Assembly: GCA_026399575.1 (NCBI GenBank)
Contig: JAPLQS010000047.1
Coordinates: forward strand, 17,606-81,605
DNA: 64,000 bases
Direction of reading: 5' to 3'
From: Nitrosospira sp.
Lineage (GTDB): Bacteria > Pseudomonadota > Gammaproteobacteria > Burkholderiales > Nitrosomonadaceae
Below, one piece after another: positions 37,522-45,557 of this stretch (position 1 is its first letter; each line of letters opens with the position of its first letter). Both the position numbers and the translations under genes were made by a program. The notes below the pieces were generated by a model. It saw only the letters and a list, made by a program, of their open reading frames with translations. It did no database searches and was not told the origin of the DNA.

Positions 37522-38508
37522 ATGAAAGCCATGATCCTGGATGCACAGAACCAGCCGTTACGGCTGGGGGAACTGCCCCGGCCCACACCCGCAGATGATC
37601 AAATCCTGCTCAAGGTGCACGCCTGCGGCGTGTGCCGCACCGACCTGCACGTAATCGACGGCGATCTGCGGCACCCCAGGCTGCCTCTCGTCCTCGGTCA
37701 CGAAATCGTCGGTACCGTGGTGGAGAAAGGCGCGCAGGTGGAACGCTTTGCGCTAGGGCAGCGCGTGGGCGTACCGTGGCTCGGCCGCACCTGTGGTCAT
37801 TGCCGCTATTGTGCGAGTGGCCGCGAAAACCTCTGCGATGCGGCAGAGTTCACTGGCTATACCCTGGATGGCGGTTATGCCGAATTCGCGCTGGCCGATC
37901 AACGCTATTGCTTTTCCTTGCCGGACATATATTCCGATGCTGAAGCTGCACCATTGCTGTGCGCCGGGTTGATCGGCTACCGCGCGCTGGTCGCAGCCGG
38001 CGAGGCCAGACGGCTCGGTATTTACGGTTTCGGTGCGGCGGCGCATATCATCACACAAGTGGCTCGCTGGCAGGGACGGGAGGTATTCGCTTTCACCAAG
38101 CCGGGCGACGCGGAGGGGCAGCGTTTTGCCCGCGAACTCGGGGCTGTCTGGGCGGGAGACTCCACCGTGGAGCCGCCGCAGGAGATGGATGCTGCCATAT
38201 TGTTTGCGCCGGTGGGCGCACTGATACCGCAGGCGCTGGGCCACACCGCCAAGGGCGGCACGGTAGTGTGCGCCGGCATCCACATGAGCGCTGTTCCGGA
38301 ATTTCCTTATGCCTTGCTGTGGGGGGAACGCAGTGTACGCTCCATTGCCAATCTCACGCGCCGCGACGGCGAGGAATTTCTCGCCATCGCGCCGCAAGTC
38401 GGGGTCAGAACCACGGTGGAAACTTTCCGCCTGGAAGCGGCCAACGCAGCCGTGCAACGCGTGCGCGCAGGGCAAGTACGCGGTGCGGCCGTGCTGGTGA
38501 TGGATTAA
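37522..38508 (+). CDS. Zinc-dependent alcohol dehydrogenase
   Basis: 328 residues of the MDR superfamily. Catalytic zinc ligands are in CGVCRTDLH and LGHEIVGTV; structural zinc cysteines are in CGHCRYCASGRENLC. The Rossmann motif is degenerate (GIYGFGAAAHI). The start at 37522 has GAGG 6 nt upstream and follows pncB by 64 bp. It resembles AdhA-type enzymes found in low-oxygen stress clusters with Usp and Hsp20 genes. The substrate is unknown. Confidence 0.87.
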   Translation: MKAMILDAQNQPLRLGELPRPTPADDQILLKVHACGVCRTDLHVIDGDLRHPRLPLVLGHEIVGTVVEKGAQVERFALGQRVGVPWLGRTCGHCRYCASGRENLCDAAEFTGYTLDGGYAEFALADQRYCFSLPDIYSDAEAAPLLCAGLIGYRALVAAGEARRLGIYGFGAAAHIITQVARWQGREVFAFTKPGDAEGQRFARELGAVWAGDSTVEPPQEMDAAILFAPVGALIPQALGHTAKGGTVVCAGIHMSAVPEFPYALLWGERSVRSIANLTRRDGEEFLAIAPQVGVRTTVETFRLEAANAAVQRVRAGQVRGAAVLVMD

Positions 38509-38532
38509 TCCGGAGTATCCCGCCGGGGGTGA

Positions 38533-39168
38533 TCAAGGATGGCGCCGATAGCGCCCGATCAGTTCGACATGGGTAATGACGTGGCCTTCCATCGCTTTTT
38601 CCAGAATTGCCTTGGTCGGATGTTTCAGATTCGGCAGCAGGGTATCCAGGGCATAGAGCTTGTGAAAATAGCGGTGCGTACCCACCGGCGGGCACGGCCC
38701 GCCGTAGCCGGTGCGCTGCCAGTCGTTGAGTCCCTGCAAGGTTCCTGGCGGCAGATCTTTCGCCGCCACACCCTCGGCCAGCCCATTGGCATCAGGCGGG
38801 ATGTTGTACAGCATCCAGTGTACCCAGGTCATTTTCGGCGCAGCCGGATCGGGCGCGTCCGGATCATCGACGATCAACACCAGGCTTTTCGTGCCATCCG
38901 GCAGTTTGCTCCAGGAGAGTTCCGGGGAAATATCCCGGCCATCACAGGTATGGTGCGCAGGAATCTCAGCGTCATGGGAAAAAGATGTCGAGATGAGTGT
39001 CAGAGCCATTATTTTCTTCTCCTGCCCGCTTGGGGGTGATTTGGTCTCAGCCGCACCCGCAGAACTGCAGATGAGGAAAGTTGCCAAGCATAGCACTCCG
39101 GCCGGACGAATGAAACGAACCCAGCCATTGCGTTGCGCGCAGTATTCAAGGTGAAATTCGGCGTTCAA
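38533..39168 (-). CDS. YbhB/YbcL-type PEBP (Raf-kinase-inhibitor-like) protein
   Basis: A phosphatidylethanolamine-binding-protein fold. Conserved segments are DISPELSWSKLPDGTKSLVLI, DDPDAPDP, WVHWMLYNIP and GPCPPVGTHRYFHKLYAL. From a TTG at 39168 (211 residues) an apparent signal peptide (RPAGVLCLATFLICSSAGA) precedes the domain. From an ATG at 39009, which has AGGAG 9 nt upstream, a 158-residue cytosolic protein of YbhB length results. Both forms may be made. The biochemical role is unknown. Confidence 0.83.
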   Translation of the reverse strand: MNAEFHLEYCAQRNGWVRFIRPAGVLCLATFLICSSAGAAETKSPPSGQEKKIMALTLISTSFSHDAEIPAHHTCDGRDISPELSWSKLPDGTKSLVLIVDDPDAPDPAAPKMTWVHWMLYNIPPDANGLAEGVAAKDLPPGTLQGLNDWQRTGYGGPCPPVGTHRYFHKLYALDTLLPNLKHPTKAILEKAMEGHVITHVELIGRYRRHP

Positions 39169-39194
39169 TTATGAGCACCACCCAATATGCAAGC

Positions 39195-39695
39195 TCAGGA
39201 CACCGTGATGGATTTGGCCGGCTTGCCACCAATCTTGGGCAGGCGCACGGTCAGTACCCCGTTCTTGTAGCTCGCTTCCGCCTTGTCCGTATCGACGTTG
39301 AGCGGTAGCGGAATGCTGCGCTGGAACGCCCCGTACGCACGCTCCATCAAGTGGTAACTGCTGTCGTGCGTTTCATGCGCAAAGCGCTTTTCGCCGGAGA
39401 GATGGAGCATGTTGCCGTCGAGCGTGATGCGGCAGTCTTCCTTCTCCATCCCCGGCACTTCCACTCTCACCACCACCTCTTTCTCGGTTTCTTCCACTTC
39501 TCCTGCCAGCAGGCTCCAGCACGGAAACGAAGCCAGCGCAGGAGTCTGCGTCTGCTCCTCCTTGCTATGGGTGAAATGGGTAAGCGCATTGTTGCTGCGG
39601 TTCAGTAATTCGCGCCAGCCTTCCGACAGATGCTCCCAAGTGCGACTGATCTCGCGGCTGATATGTTTTCCTGCTTCCTTCAACGAATCCAGCAT
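39195..39695 (-). CDS. Hsp20-family protein with long helical N-terminus (second)
   Basis: 166 residues. The first 50 form an amphipathic helix-rich region (GKHISREISRTWEHLSEGWR). The alpha-crystallin domain follows (VVVRVEVPGMEKEDCRITL through NGVLTVRLPK). It is divergent from the other two Hsp20 proteins here and has GGAGGAG upstream of the ATG. Likely a holdase with a different substrate set. Confidence 0.85.
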   Translation of the reverse strand: MLDSLKEAGKHISREISRTWEHLSEGWRELLNRSNNALTHFTHSKEEQTQTPALASFPCWSLLAGEVEETEKEVVVRVEVPGMEKEDCRITLDGNMLHLSGEKRFAHETHDSSYHLMERAYGAFQRSIPLPLNVDTDKAEASYKNGVLTVRLPKIGGKPAKSITVS

Positions 39696-39862
39696 GATTT
39701 GATCTCCTCCAGTAATTGCAGCTAAAGTTAAAAAGTAATTCCCGACATTTTCATAATAGATGAAATTTGGAGCTTGATATGTTTATCGGGCAGCAAGCTG
39801 GCGTAACATATCCCGCTGCCACGGGACTCCGCATTTTCCCGTCACCACGCAGGGAGTAAGAA

Positions 39863-40624
39863 ATGCACAGCCCGCCAAGGCCGGAACCGCAACCATCCAA
39901 GGTTTCAGGAAGAGGCCGTCTACCGAATGCGCCTGCGCTGGTGGCTGAACTGGGCGGCAGTTACGCGACCGGACTCGGCATCAATCTTGACACGCTGGAC
40001 TCCACTGAGATCTACAAGTGGTTTATCGCTGCCGTGCTCTACGGCGCGCGTATTCCGGAAACCATTGCCAGCCGTACCTGGCACGAATTCGAAACGAGCG
40101 ACGCGCTGACGCCGCAGCGCATGCTCGATACCGGCTGGGACGGGCTGGTCGCCATGCTCGACCGGGGCCGCTATGTGCGCTACGACTACAAGACCGCCAC
40201 CAAGCTGCTCGAAATCAGCCGCACCCTGCTCGAGCGCTATGGCGGCAACCTCAATACCCTGCATGCCGCCGCAACTGACTCGGTTGATCTGGAACAGCGC
40301 ATCATGGCTCTGGGCAAAGGGGTCGGCAAGGTAACTACGGGGATTTTCCTGCGCGAGCTGCGCGGCAGATGGCAGAAAGCAGTTTCGCCGCTGTCGCCGC
40401 TGGCCTTCATGGCAGCCCGCACCCTCGGCTTTATCCCAAACAGGATCGGCGATGACCACGACCGGGCTCTTGCCTGGCTGCAGCGTCTATGGAGCGAACA
40501 GGGCATGACGGCGGCAAGTTTCCCCGATTTTGAGGCTGCGCTGGTGCGGCAAGGACTACGGTTGCGGCGGCGCGCCGCCCGGGGTTCCATGCGATCCGGC
40601 GCAACGGGTCTCGCTCCGGCATGA
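39863..40624 (+). CDS. Helix-hairpin-helix (endonuclease III-like) protein of unknown activity
   Basis: 253 residues from an ATG with GGGAG upstream. The central part resembles the HhH-GPD DNA glycosylase fold: EIYKWFIAAVLYGARIPETIA, WDGLVAMLDRGRYVRYDYKTA, and a hairpin-like LGKGVGKVTTGIFLREL. The usual catalytic Lys/Asp arrangement of Nth and the C-terminal FeS cysteines are not evident. The C-terminus is Arg-rich. A DNA repair or DNA-binding role is inferred only. Confidence 0.6.
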   Translation: MHSPPRPEPQPSKVSGRGRLPNAPALVAELGGSYATGLGINLDTLDSTEIYKWFIAAVLYGARIPETIASRTWHEFETSDALTPQRMLDTGWDGLVAMLDRGRYVRYDYKTATKLLEISRTLLERYGGNLNTLHAAATDSVDLEQRIMALGKGVGKVTTGIFLRELRGRWQKAVSPLSPLAFMAARTLGFIPNRIGDDHDRALAWLQRLWSEQGMTAASFPDFEAALVRQGLRLRRRAARGSMRSGATGLAPA

Positions 40625-40643
40625 ACGCAGCACTGGCACTCTG

Positions 40644-40808
40644 TTACTTGCGATGACCGAGCACTACACCGGCTATTTCCACGCCCAACCCGAGGACAAG
40701 CAGGACCAAGCCTATCCAGGCGTTTTCCGGTGCCAGAAAAATCAGCACACCACCCAACACGAGCAACGAGATGGACAGGATACGTTTGCTGCGCGGATTC
40801 TTGATCAT
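40644..40808 (-). CDS. Small two-helix membrane protein
   Basis: 54 residues from MIKNPRSKR. It has a basic N-terminus and two hydrophobic segments, about 10-25 and 30-50. It resembles small inner-membrane proteins with no known function. A longer start at 40865 lies in sequence without coding character. Confidence 0.55.
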   Translation of the reverse strand: MIKNPRSKRILSISLLVLGGVLIFLAPENAWIGLVLLVLGLGVEIAGVVLGHRK

Positions 40809-40948
40809 GGACAGAACGACCCCGGGAACGAAGCATCTATAACAACTATAGACCTGCATCCGCAAAAAGTCAGTGAATCAACTCGGTTGCCTTAACTGCT
40901 GCCCCGGCCAAGGCAGCCGCGTCATTCAGAAGCCTCTGCTTAACAGCA

Positions 40949-41380
40949 TCAGTCGATAACGAGTTTTCTGGCGGAAGAAGCGGCTTTCTTGGGCAGTGTC
41001 AGTTCCAGGATGCCGTCACTATATTTGGCGCGGGATGCACCTTCGTCAATTTCGCTGCCGAGGGAAAAGCTGCGAAAGGCTTTACCGTAATAGCGCTCGG
41101 CACGCAGCACTTTTTCTCCTTCCTTTACTTCCTTTTCCTGCCGGGTTTCTGCGCTGATCGACACCTGATTGCCTTCGATGGAAACGTGGATGTCTTCCTT
41201 CTTCACTCCGGGAATTTCCGCGTGCACCGTGTATGCCTTGTCATCTTCCCTGACATCCATCTTGATCAGGACTTCCTGCTTGCTTTCCATTTTCACCGGG
41301 CGGAAGAATCCGCGGAACACGTCGTCAAACGGGTCCAGACTGGAAACCTGGAATGGGTCGAAACGAGTCACGTTAGCCAT
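40949..41380 (-). CDS. Hsp20/alpha-crystallin small heat-shock protein (third)
   Basis: 143 residues from MANVTRFDPF, with AAGGAG upstream. Alpha-crystallin domain with KAYTVHAEIPGVKKEDIHV, and RAERYYGKAFRSF in the loop where the 22661 copy has Cys residues, ending in LELTLPKKAASSARKL. Clearly a paralogue of the 22661-23116 gene. Confidence 0.88.
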   Translation of the reverse strand: MANVTRFDPFQVSSLDPFDDVFRGFFRPVKMESKQEVLIKMDVREDDKAYTVHAEIPGVKKEDIHVSIEGNQVSISAETRQEKEVKEGEKVLRAERYYGKAFRSFSLGSEIDEGASRAKYSDGILELTLPKKAASSARKLVID

Positions 41381-41585
41381 GTTTTTCTCCTTGGGTTGAT
41401 CGGTTTGTTGGGCGGATGATTCCGCCGACAAAAAGGGATATGGTGATAGGTCGCAAGATTTCAAGTCGATGCAGCTCTCCGCATTTCAGGTTTGATGACC
41501 GACATCCATCACAATAATTTTCAACCGCCCTTGATTCTGCCCCGGCAATCCACATATCCACACCATCGCTTACAGAGAAACCGCC

Positions 41586-42386
41586 ATGTCCATTGCTCGT
41601 TCACCTGCCGTCGCCGGCATGTTCTATCCTGCCGATGCGCGGCAGCTTGCCCATGAGGTGCAGCAATCGCTGGCCGCAGCGCATCCGCATGCCCTGATCC
41701 CCAAGGCCCTGATCGTGCCGCACGCCGGCTACATCTATTCAGGAGCCATTGCTGCTACCGCTTATGCCACTCTGCGTCCCATTGCTGCGCGCATCCGGCG
41801 CGTGGTACTGCTCGGCCCCGCCCACCGGGTTGCGCTACGCGGATTGGCGTTGCCGGAAGCGGATGCCTTCGACACGCCGCTCGGACGGGTGATGCTGGAC
41901 ATGGCGACAGTACGCAGCATCGCCCATTTGCCGCAAGTCAGCATCAGCGCGCAGGCGCATGCACTGGAGCATGCGCTGGAAGTGCAACTGCCATTCCTGC
42001 AAAGCATATTGCCGGATTTCACCCTGCTGCCATTGGCTGTCGGCATGGCTTCGGCAGAAGAAGTCGCCGAGGTACTGGATGCGCTGTGGGGCGGCGAAGA
42101 AACACTGATCGTCATCAGTTCCGATCTCTCGCACTATCTGCCTTATGCCACTGCACAACGCGTGGATGGCGAAACCGTGCAATCCATTCTGGATCTGCAT
42201 CAGCCGATAGCACATGAACGCGCCTGTGGTGGCACGCCCATCAGCGGCCTGATCATCGCCGCGCAGAAACACCAACTCACACCGCACTTGCTCGATTTGC
42301 GCAACTCCGGCGATACCGCCGGTGCGCGCGACCGGGTGGTGGGTTATGCCGCGCTCGCTTTCACCGAGGAGGAACATGGCAACTGA
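41586..42386 (+). CDS. AmmeMemoRadiSam system protein B (Memo family)
   Basis: 266 residues of the MEMO1 fold, related to extradiol dioxygenases. VPHAGYIYSG, LLGPAHR and ISSDLSHYLP carry the conserved His and Asp, and RACGGTPISGL carries the conserved Cys. It is the first gene of a four-gene plus-strand operon; its stop lies 8 bp inside the AMMECR1 gene. Confidence 0.9.
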   Translation: MSIARSPAVAGMFYPADARQLAHEVQQSLAAAHPHALIPKALIVPHAGYIYSGAIAATAYATLRPIAARIRRVVLLGPAHRVALRGLALPEADAFDTPLGRVMLDMATVRSIAHLPQVSISAQAHALEHALEVQLPFLQSILPDFTLLPLAVGMASAEEVAEVLDALWGGEETLIVISSDLSHYLPYATAQRVDGETVQSILDLHQPIAHERACGGTPISGLIIAAQKHQLTPHLLDLRNSGDTAGARDRVVGYAALAFTEEEHGN

Positions 42387-42951
42387 TCAGGGGAAAACCT
42401 TGTTGTCGATAGCACGTGCGGCAATTGCGCAGGTCTTGCACGCGCCGCATGCGGCGACGGATGAAACCGCAGCGTGGCTGGCTGAACCGGGCGCGAGTTT
42501 CATCACCCTTACTCAATCCGGCGAGTTGCGCGGCTGCATCGGTACACTGCAAGCGCACCGGCCATTGCTTATCGACGTCAAAAGCAATGCCGTGTCAGCC
42601 GCGCTGCACGATCCGCGCTTCCTGCCGCTCACGCTGAAAGAATTCACCACGGTACAAGTAGAAGTCTCGCTGCTCACCGCACCGCAGCCGCTGGCTTTTG
42701 CCGACGAAACAGATGCGCTGGCGCAATTGCGCCCCGGCATCGACGGGGTTGTATTCGAATATGGCCGCCATCGCAGCACTTTTCTGCCGCAGGTATGGGA
42801 GAGCCTCGCGCAACCGCCCCTGTTTCTTGCTATGCTGAAACGCAAGGCCGGACTGCCCGATAACTTCTGGGCCGAGAACGTGAAACTGTCGCGCTATACC
42901 GTGACGAAATGGCGTGAAACTGACTTAGACGAGGAATCCTGCAATGGATGA
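42376..42951 (+). CDS. AmmeMemoRadiSam system protein A (AMMECR1 family)
   Basis: 191 residues from MATDQGKTLL. The AMMECR1 signature LRGCIGT is present, with VKSNAVSAALHDPRF, VEVSLLT and FLPQVWESL. The function is unknown, though it is paired with Memo and a radical SAM enzyme in many bacteria and archaea. The start overlaps the Memo stop and the stop overlaps the next start. An earlier Met at 42322 lies inside the Memo gene. Confidence 0.9.
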   Translation: MATDQGKTLLSIARAAIAQVLHAPHAATDETAAWLAEPGASFITLTQSGELRGCIGTLQAHRPLLIDVKSNAVSAALHDPRFLPLTLKEFTTVQVEVSLLTAPQPLAFADETDALAQLRPGIDGVVFEYGRHRSTFLPQVWESLAQPPLFLAMLKRKAGLPDNFWAENVKLSRYTVTKWRETDLDEESCNG

Positions 42952-44041
42952 ACCGATCAGCATCGCCGAACAGCATCCCGCCCGGTACTGGCATCGGCTG
43001 GACGACGGCCGCATCCAGTGCGACCTGTGTCCGCGCGACTGCAAGCTGCATGAAGGGCAACGCGGCGCATGCTTCGTGCGCGGACGGGTCGGCGATGCAA
43101 TGGTGCTCACCACTTACGGACGGTCTTCCGGATTCTGCGTCGACCCGATCGAGAAAAAACCGCTCAACCATTTTTATCCCGGCAGCAGCATCCTGTCGTT
43201 CGGCACGGCAGGCTGCAATCTCGCCTGCAAATTCTGCCAGAACTGGGACATTTCCAAATCGCGCAGCTTCGACAAGCTCGCCGACCAGGCCAGTCCGGAA
43301 GCCATCGCGCGCCGTGCGGCGGAACTGGGCTGCAAGAGCGTCGCTTTCACCTACAACGACCCGGTGATCTTTGCCGAATATGCGATGGATGTAGCCGATG
43401 CCTGTCACGCGCGCGACATCAAGGCGGTGGCAGTCACGGCAGGTTATATCCACGAGCAACCACGGCGCGATTTGTTCGCCAGAATGGATGCCGCCAATGT
43501 TGACCTCAAGGCGTTCACCGACGAATTCTATGTCAGGCAGACCGGCTCTCACCTGCAACCGGTGCTGGATACGCTGAAATATCTGTGCCAGGAAACCGAG
43601 GTCTGGGTGGAGATCACCACGCTGCTGATTCCCGGCCTCAATGATTCGGCAGATGAAATAAGCAGAATGAGCGCATGGATCGCCAGGGAACTCGGCGTGG
43701 ACGTGCCGCTGCACTTTTCCGCTTTCCATCCCGACTACAAGATGACCAACATTCCCGCCACTCCGGCAGAAACGCTGATACAGGCGCGGCAGATCGCGCA
43801 GGTGGCAGGGCTGCAGTATGTCTATACCGGCAATGTGCATAACCGCGAGGGGGATACCACCTACTGCCCCTCGTGCAGCAGCGCCCTGATCGTGCGTGAC
43901 TGGTATGAAATCGAACAATACCGCCTCACGCCCGACGGCCATTGTCCGGATTGCAATACCCGCATCGCCGGACATTTTGACAAATTTGCGGGGCAGTTTG
44001 GCAGGCGGCGGATTCCTGTCGTGATGGGAGGCACAGCATGA
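42944..44041 (+). CDS. AmmeMemoRadiSam system radical SAM enzyme
   Basis: 365 residues. The radical SAM CxxxCxxC motif is at Cys91, 95 and 98 (GTAGCNLACKFCQNW). An N-terminal cluster of cysteines (CDLCPRDC and ACFVRG) and a C-terminal pair of CxxC motifs (CPSC, CPDC) suggest extra metal sites. It resembles PflA-type activases. The stop overlaps the hydrolase start as ATGA. The substrate is unknown. Confidence 0.9.
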   Translation: MDEPISIAEQHPARYWHRLDDGRIQCDLCPRDCKLHEGQRGACFVRGRVGDAMVLTTYGRSSGFCVDPIEKKPLNHFYPGSSILSFGTAGCNLACKFCQNWDISKSRSFDKLADQASPEAIARRAAELGCKSVAFTYNDPVIFAEYAMDVADACHARDIKAVAVTAGYIHEQPRRDLFARMDAANVDLKAFTDEFYVRQTGSHLQPVLDTLKYLCQETEVWVEITTLLIPGLNDSADEISRMSAWIARELGVDVPLHFSAFHPDYKMTNIPATPAETLIQARQIAQVAGLQYVYTGNVHNREGDTTYCPSCSSALIVRDWYEIEQYRLTPDGHCPDCNTRIAGHFDKFAGQFGRRRIPVVMGGTA

Positions 44042-44664
44042 GCAGCGTACATATTCCGGCAGGGCCGATCGAACTCGACGGTGAACTGGTGTTGCCGCCA
44101 TCCGCGACCGGGGTGGTGCTGTTCGCGCACGGCAGCGGCAGCAGCCGCTTCAGTCCGCGCAACACTTTCGTTGCCGAAGTGCTGCAACAACACGGTATCG
44201 GCACCCTGCTGTTCGATCTGCTGACACGCGCGGAGGATCAGGATTATGCCACGCGCTTTGATATTGACCTGCTGACGCGCCGCCTGCTGGCTGCCACTGC
44301 CTGGCTGCAGGCCAACCCGCAGACGCAAACCCTGCATGTTGGTTATTTCGGTGCCAGCACCGGCGCAGCGGCGGCGTTGCAGGCGGCGGCAGCAATGGGC
44401 GACAAGATCGCCGCTGTGGTGTCGCGCGGCGGTCGTCCCGACCTGGCTGGAGAAACCGCCTTGAGCCAGGTGACTGCGCCTACCCTGCTCATCGTCGGCA
44501 GCGCGGACTACGGCGTGATCGAGCTGAACCAGCAAGCTTACGCACTGCTGCATTGCGAAAAGAAACTGACCCTGATTCCCGGTGCAACCCACTTGTTCGA
44601 AGAATCCGGCACGCTGGGACAGGCTGCGCGCAGTGCCGCCAACTGGTTTGCGCAGTATCTGTAA
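44038..44664 (+). CDS. Alpha/beta hydrolase (dienelactone hydrolase-like)
   Basis: 208 residues. The nucleophile elbow is GYFGASTGAAAA. The oxyanion region is VLFAHGSGSSR, and catalytic Asp (VGSADYGVIE) and His (GATHLFEE) are in order. Similar small hydrolases often accompany predicted phosphoribosyltransferase and stress genes. Here it is translationally coupled to the radical SAM gene, so it probably belongs to the AmmeMemoRadiSam unit. Confidence 0.85.
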   Translation: MSSVHIPAGPIELDGELVLPPSATGVVLFAHGSGSSRFSPRNTFVAEVLQQHGIGTLLFDLLTRAEDQDYATRFDIDLLTRRLLAATAWLQANPQTQTLHVGYFGASTGAAAALQAAAAMGDKIAAVVSRGGRPDLAGETALSQVTAPTLLIVGSADYGVIELNQQAYALLHCEKKLTLIPGATHLFEESGTLGQAARSAANWFAQYL

Positions 44665-44668
44665 CCAT

Positions 44669-45460
44669 CTATTCGTTCTGCCGCACCCGCTCGAAGAAAC
44701 ACACTGCCGCCGCTGCCGCCGCATTCAAGGATTCCGTGCCGCCCGGCATGGGAATGCTGACCTGCTCGCTGGCCACCTGCAGCACCGCCGCTGACAGACC
44801 CGCCCCTTCATTACCGAACACGAATGCCACCGGCCCGCTCAAACGGGTTTGATAAAGGCTGGTTTTCGCCTGCAGCGTAGTGGCGATCACCTTGCCGTTG
44901 AATCCCCGCGCCACTTCTGCCAGATCGGATTGCTCGTGGATGCGCAACTGGAAATGCGCTCCCATCGCGGCGCGCAACGTCTTGGGCGACCAGGCGTCGG
45001 CGCAACCAGTGGACAGATAGACGTCGCTGGCACCGGCAGCGGCGGCAGAGCGCAGAATGGAACCAACATTGCCGGGGTCCTGGATGGCTTCGAGCAGCAC
45101 GCTGAAATTCTCACCCTGATGTACGCGAATGACATCGTGCGCGGGAATGGCTATCAACGCCATGATTCCACCGGGGGTCTTGACCGGAGAGATCGCACGG
45201 AACAAGACATCGCTCAGCACCACCACCGGCACTGCCTGCTCCGTCGCCAGTTGCGCCAGCAGGTGGTTTATTTCTGCATCATCCCCCGCCGATTCACTGA
45301 TGATCAGGTTTTGCGGTAACCCCAGCGCGGCACGATAGGCGGTGATCAGATGCACACCGTCCAGCAGCGTCAACCCGCTGGCTCTGCGTTGCGCAGCCGA
45401 TTCCATCAGCTTGACGAGCTGCTTGAACCAAGGATTTTCACGAGAGCTGATGGATTTCAC
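44669..45460 (-). CDS. TrmH/SpoU-family RNA 2'-O-methyltransferase
   Basis: 263 residues of the SPOUT fold. An N-terminal substrate-binding part (SSRENPWFKQLVKLMES) is followed by the SPOUT motifs: LLEAIQDPGNVGSILRSAAA, FVFGNEGAGLS and IPMPGGTESLNAAAAAAV. It methylates a ribose in rRNA or tRNA; the exact site cannot be named. It converges on the hydrolase gene with only 4 bp between stops. Confidence 0.9.
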   Translation of the reverse strand: MKSISSRENPWFKQLVKLMESAAQRRASGLTLLDGVHLITAYRAALGLPQNLIISESAGDDAEINHLLAQLATEQAVPVVVLSDVLFRAISPVKTPGGIMALIAIPAHDVIRVHQGENFSVLLEAIQDPGNVGSILRSAAAAGASDVYLSTGCADAWSPKTLRAAMGAHFQLRIHEQSDLAEVARGFNGKVIATTLQAKTSLYQTRLSGPVAFVFGNEGAGLSAAVLQVASEQVSIPMPGGTESLNAAAAAAVCFFERVRQNE

Positions 45461-45557
45461 GGGTCACCCGGCCAGACCGATTTCTCAGAATACTCGCTGT
45501 TATACGCAGAGCGCATCATCTTGTCCATGCAGCATCACTGCTGAAATGGCATTGGCA

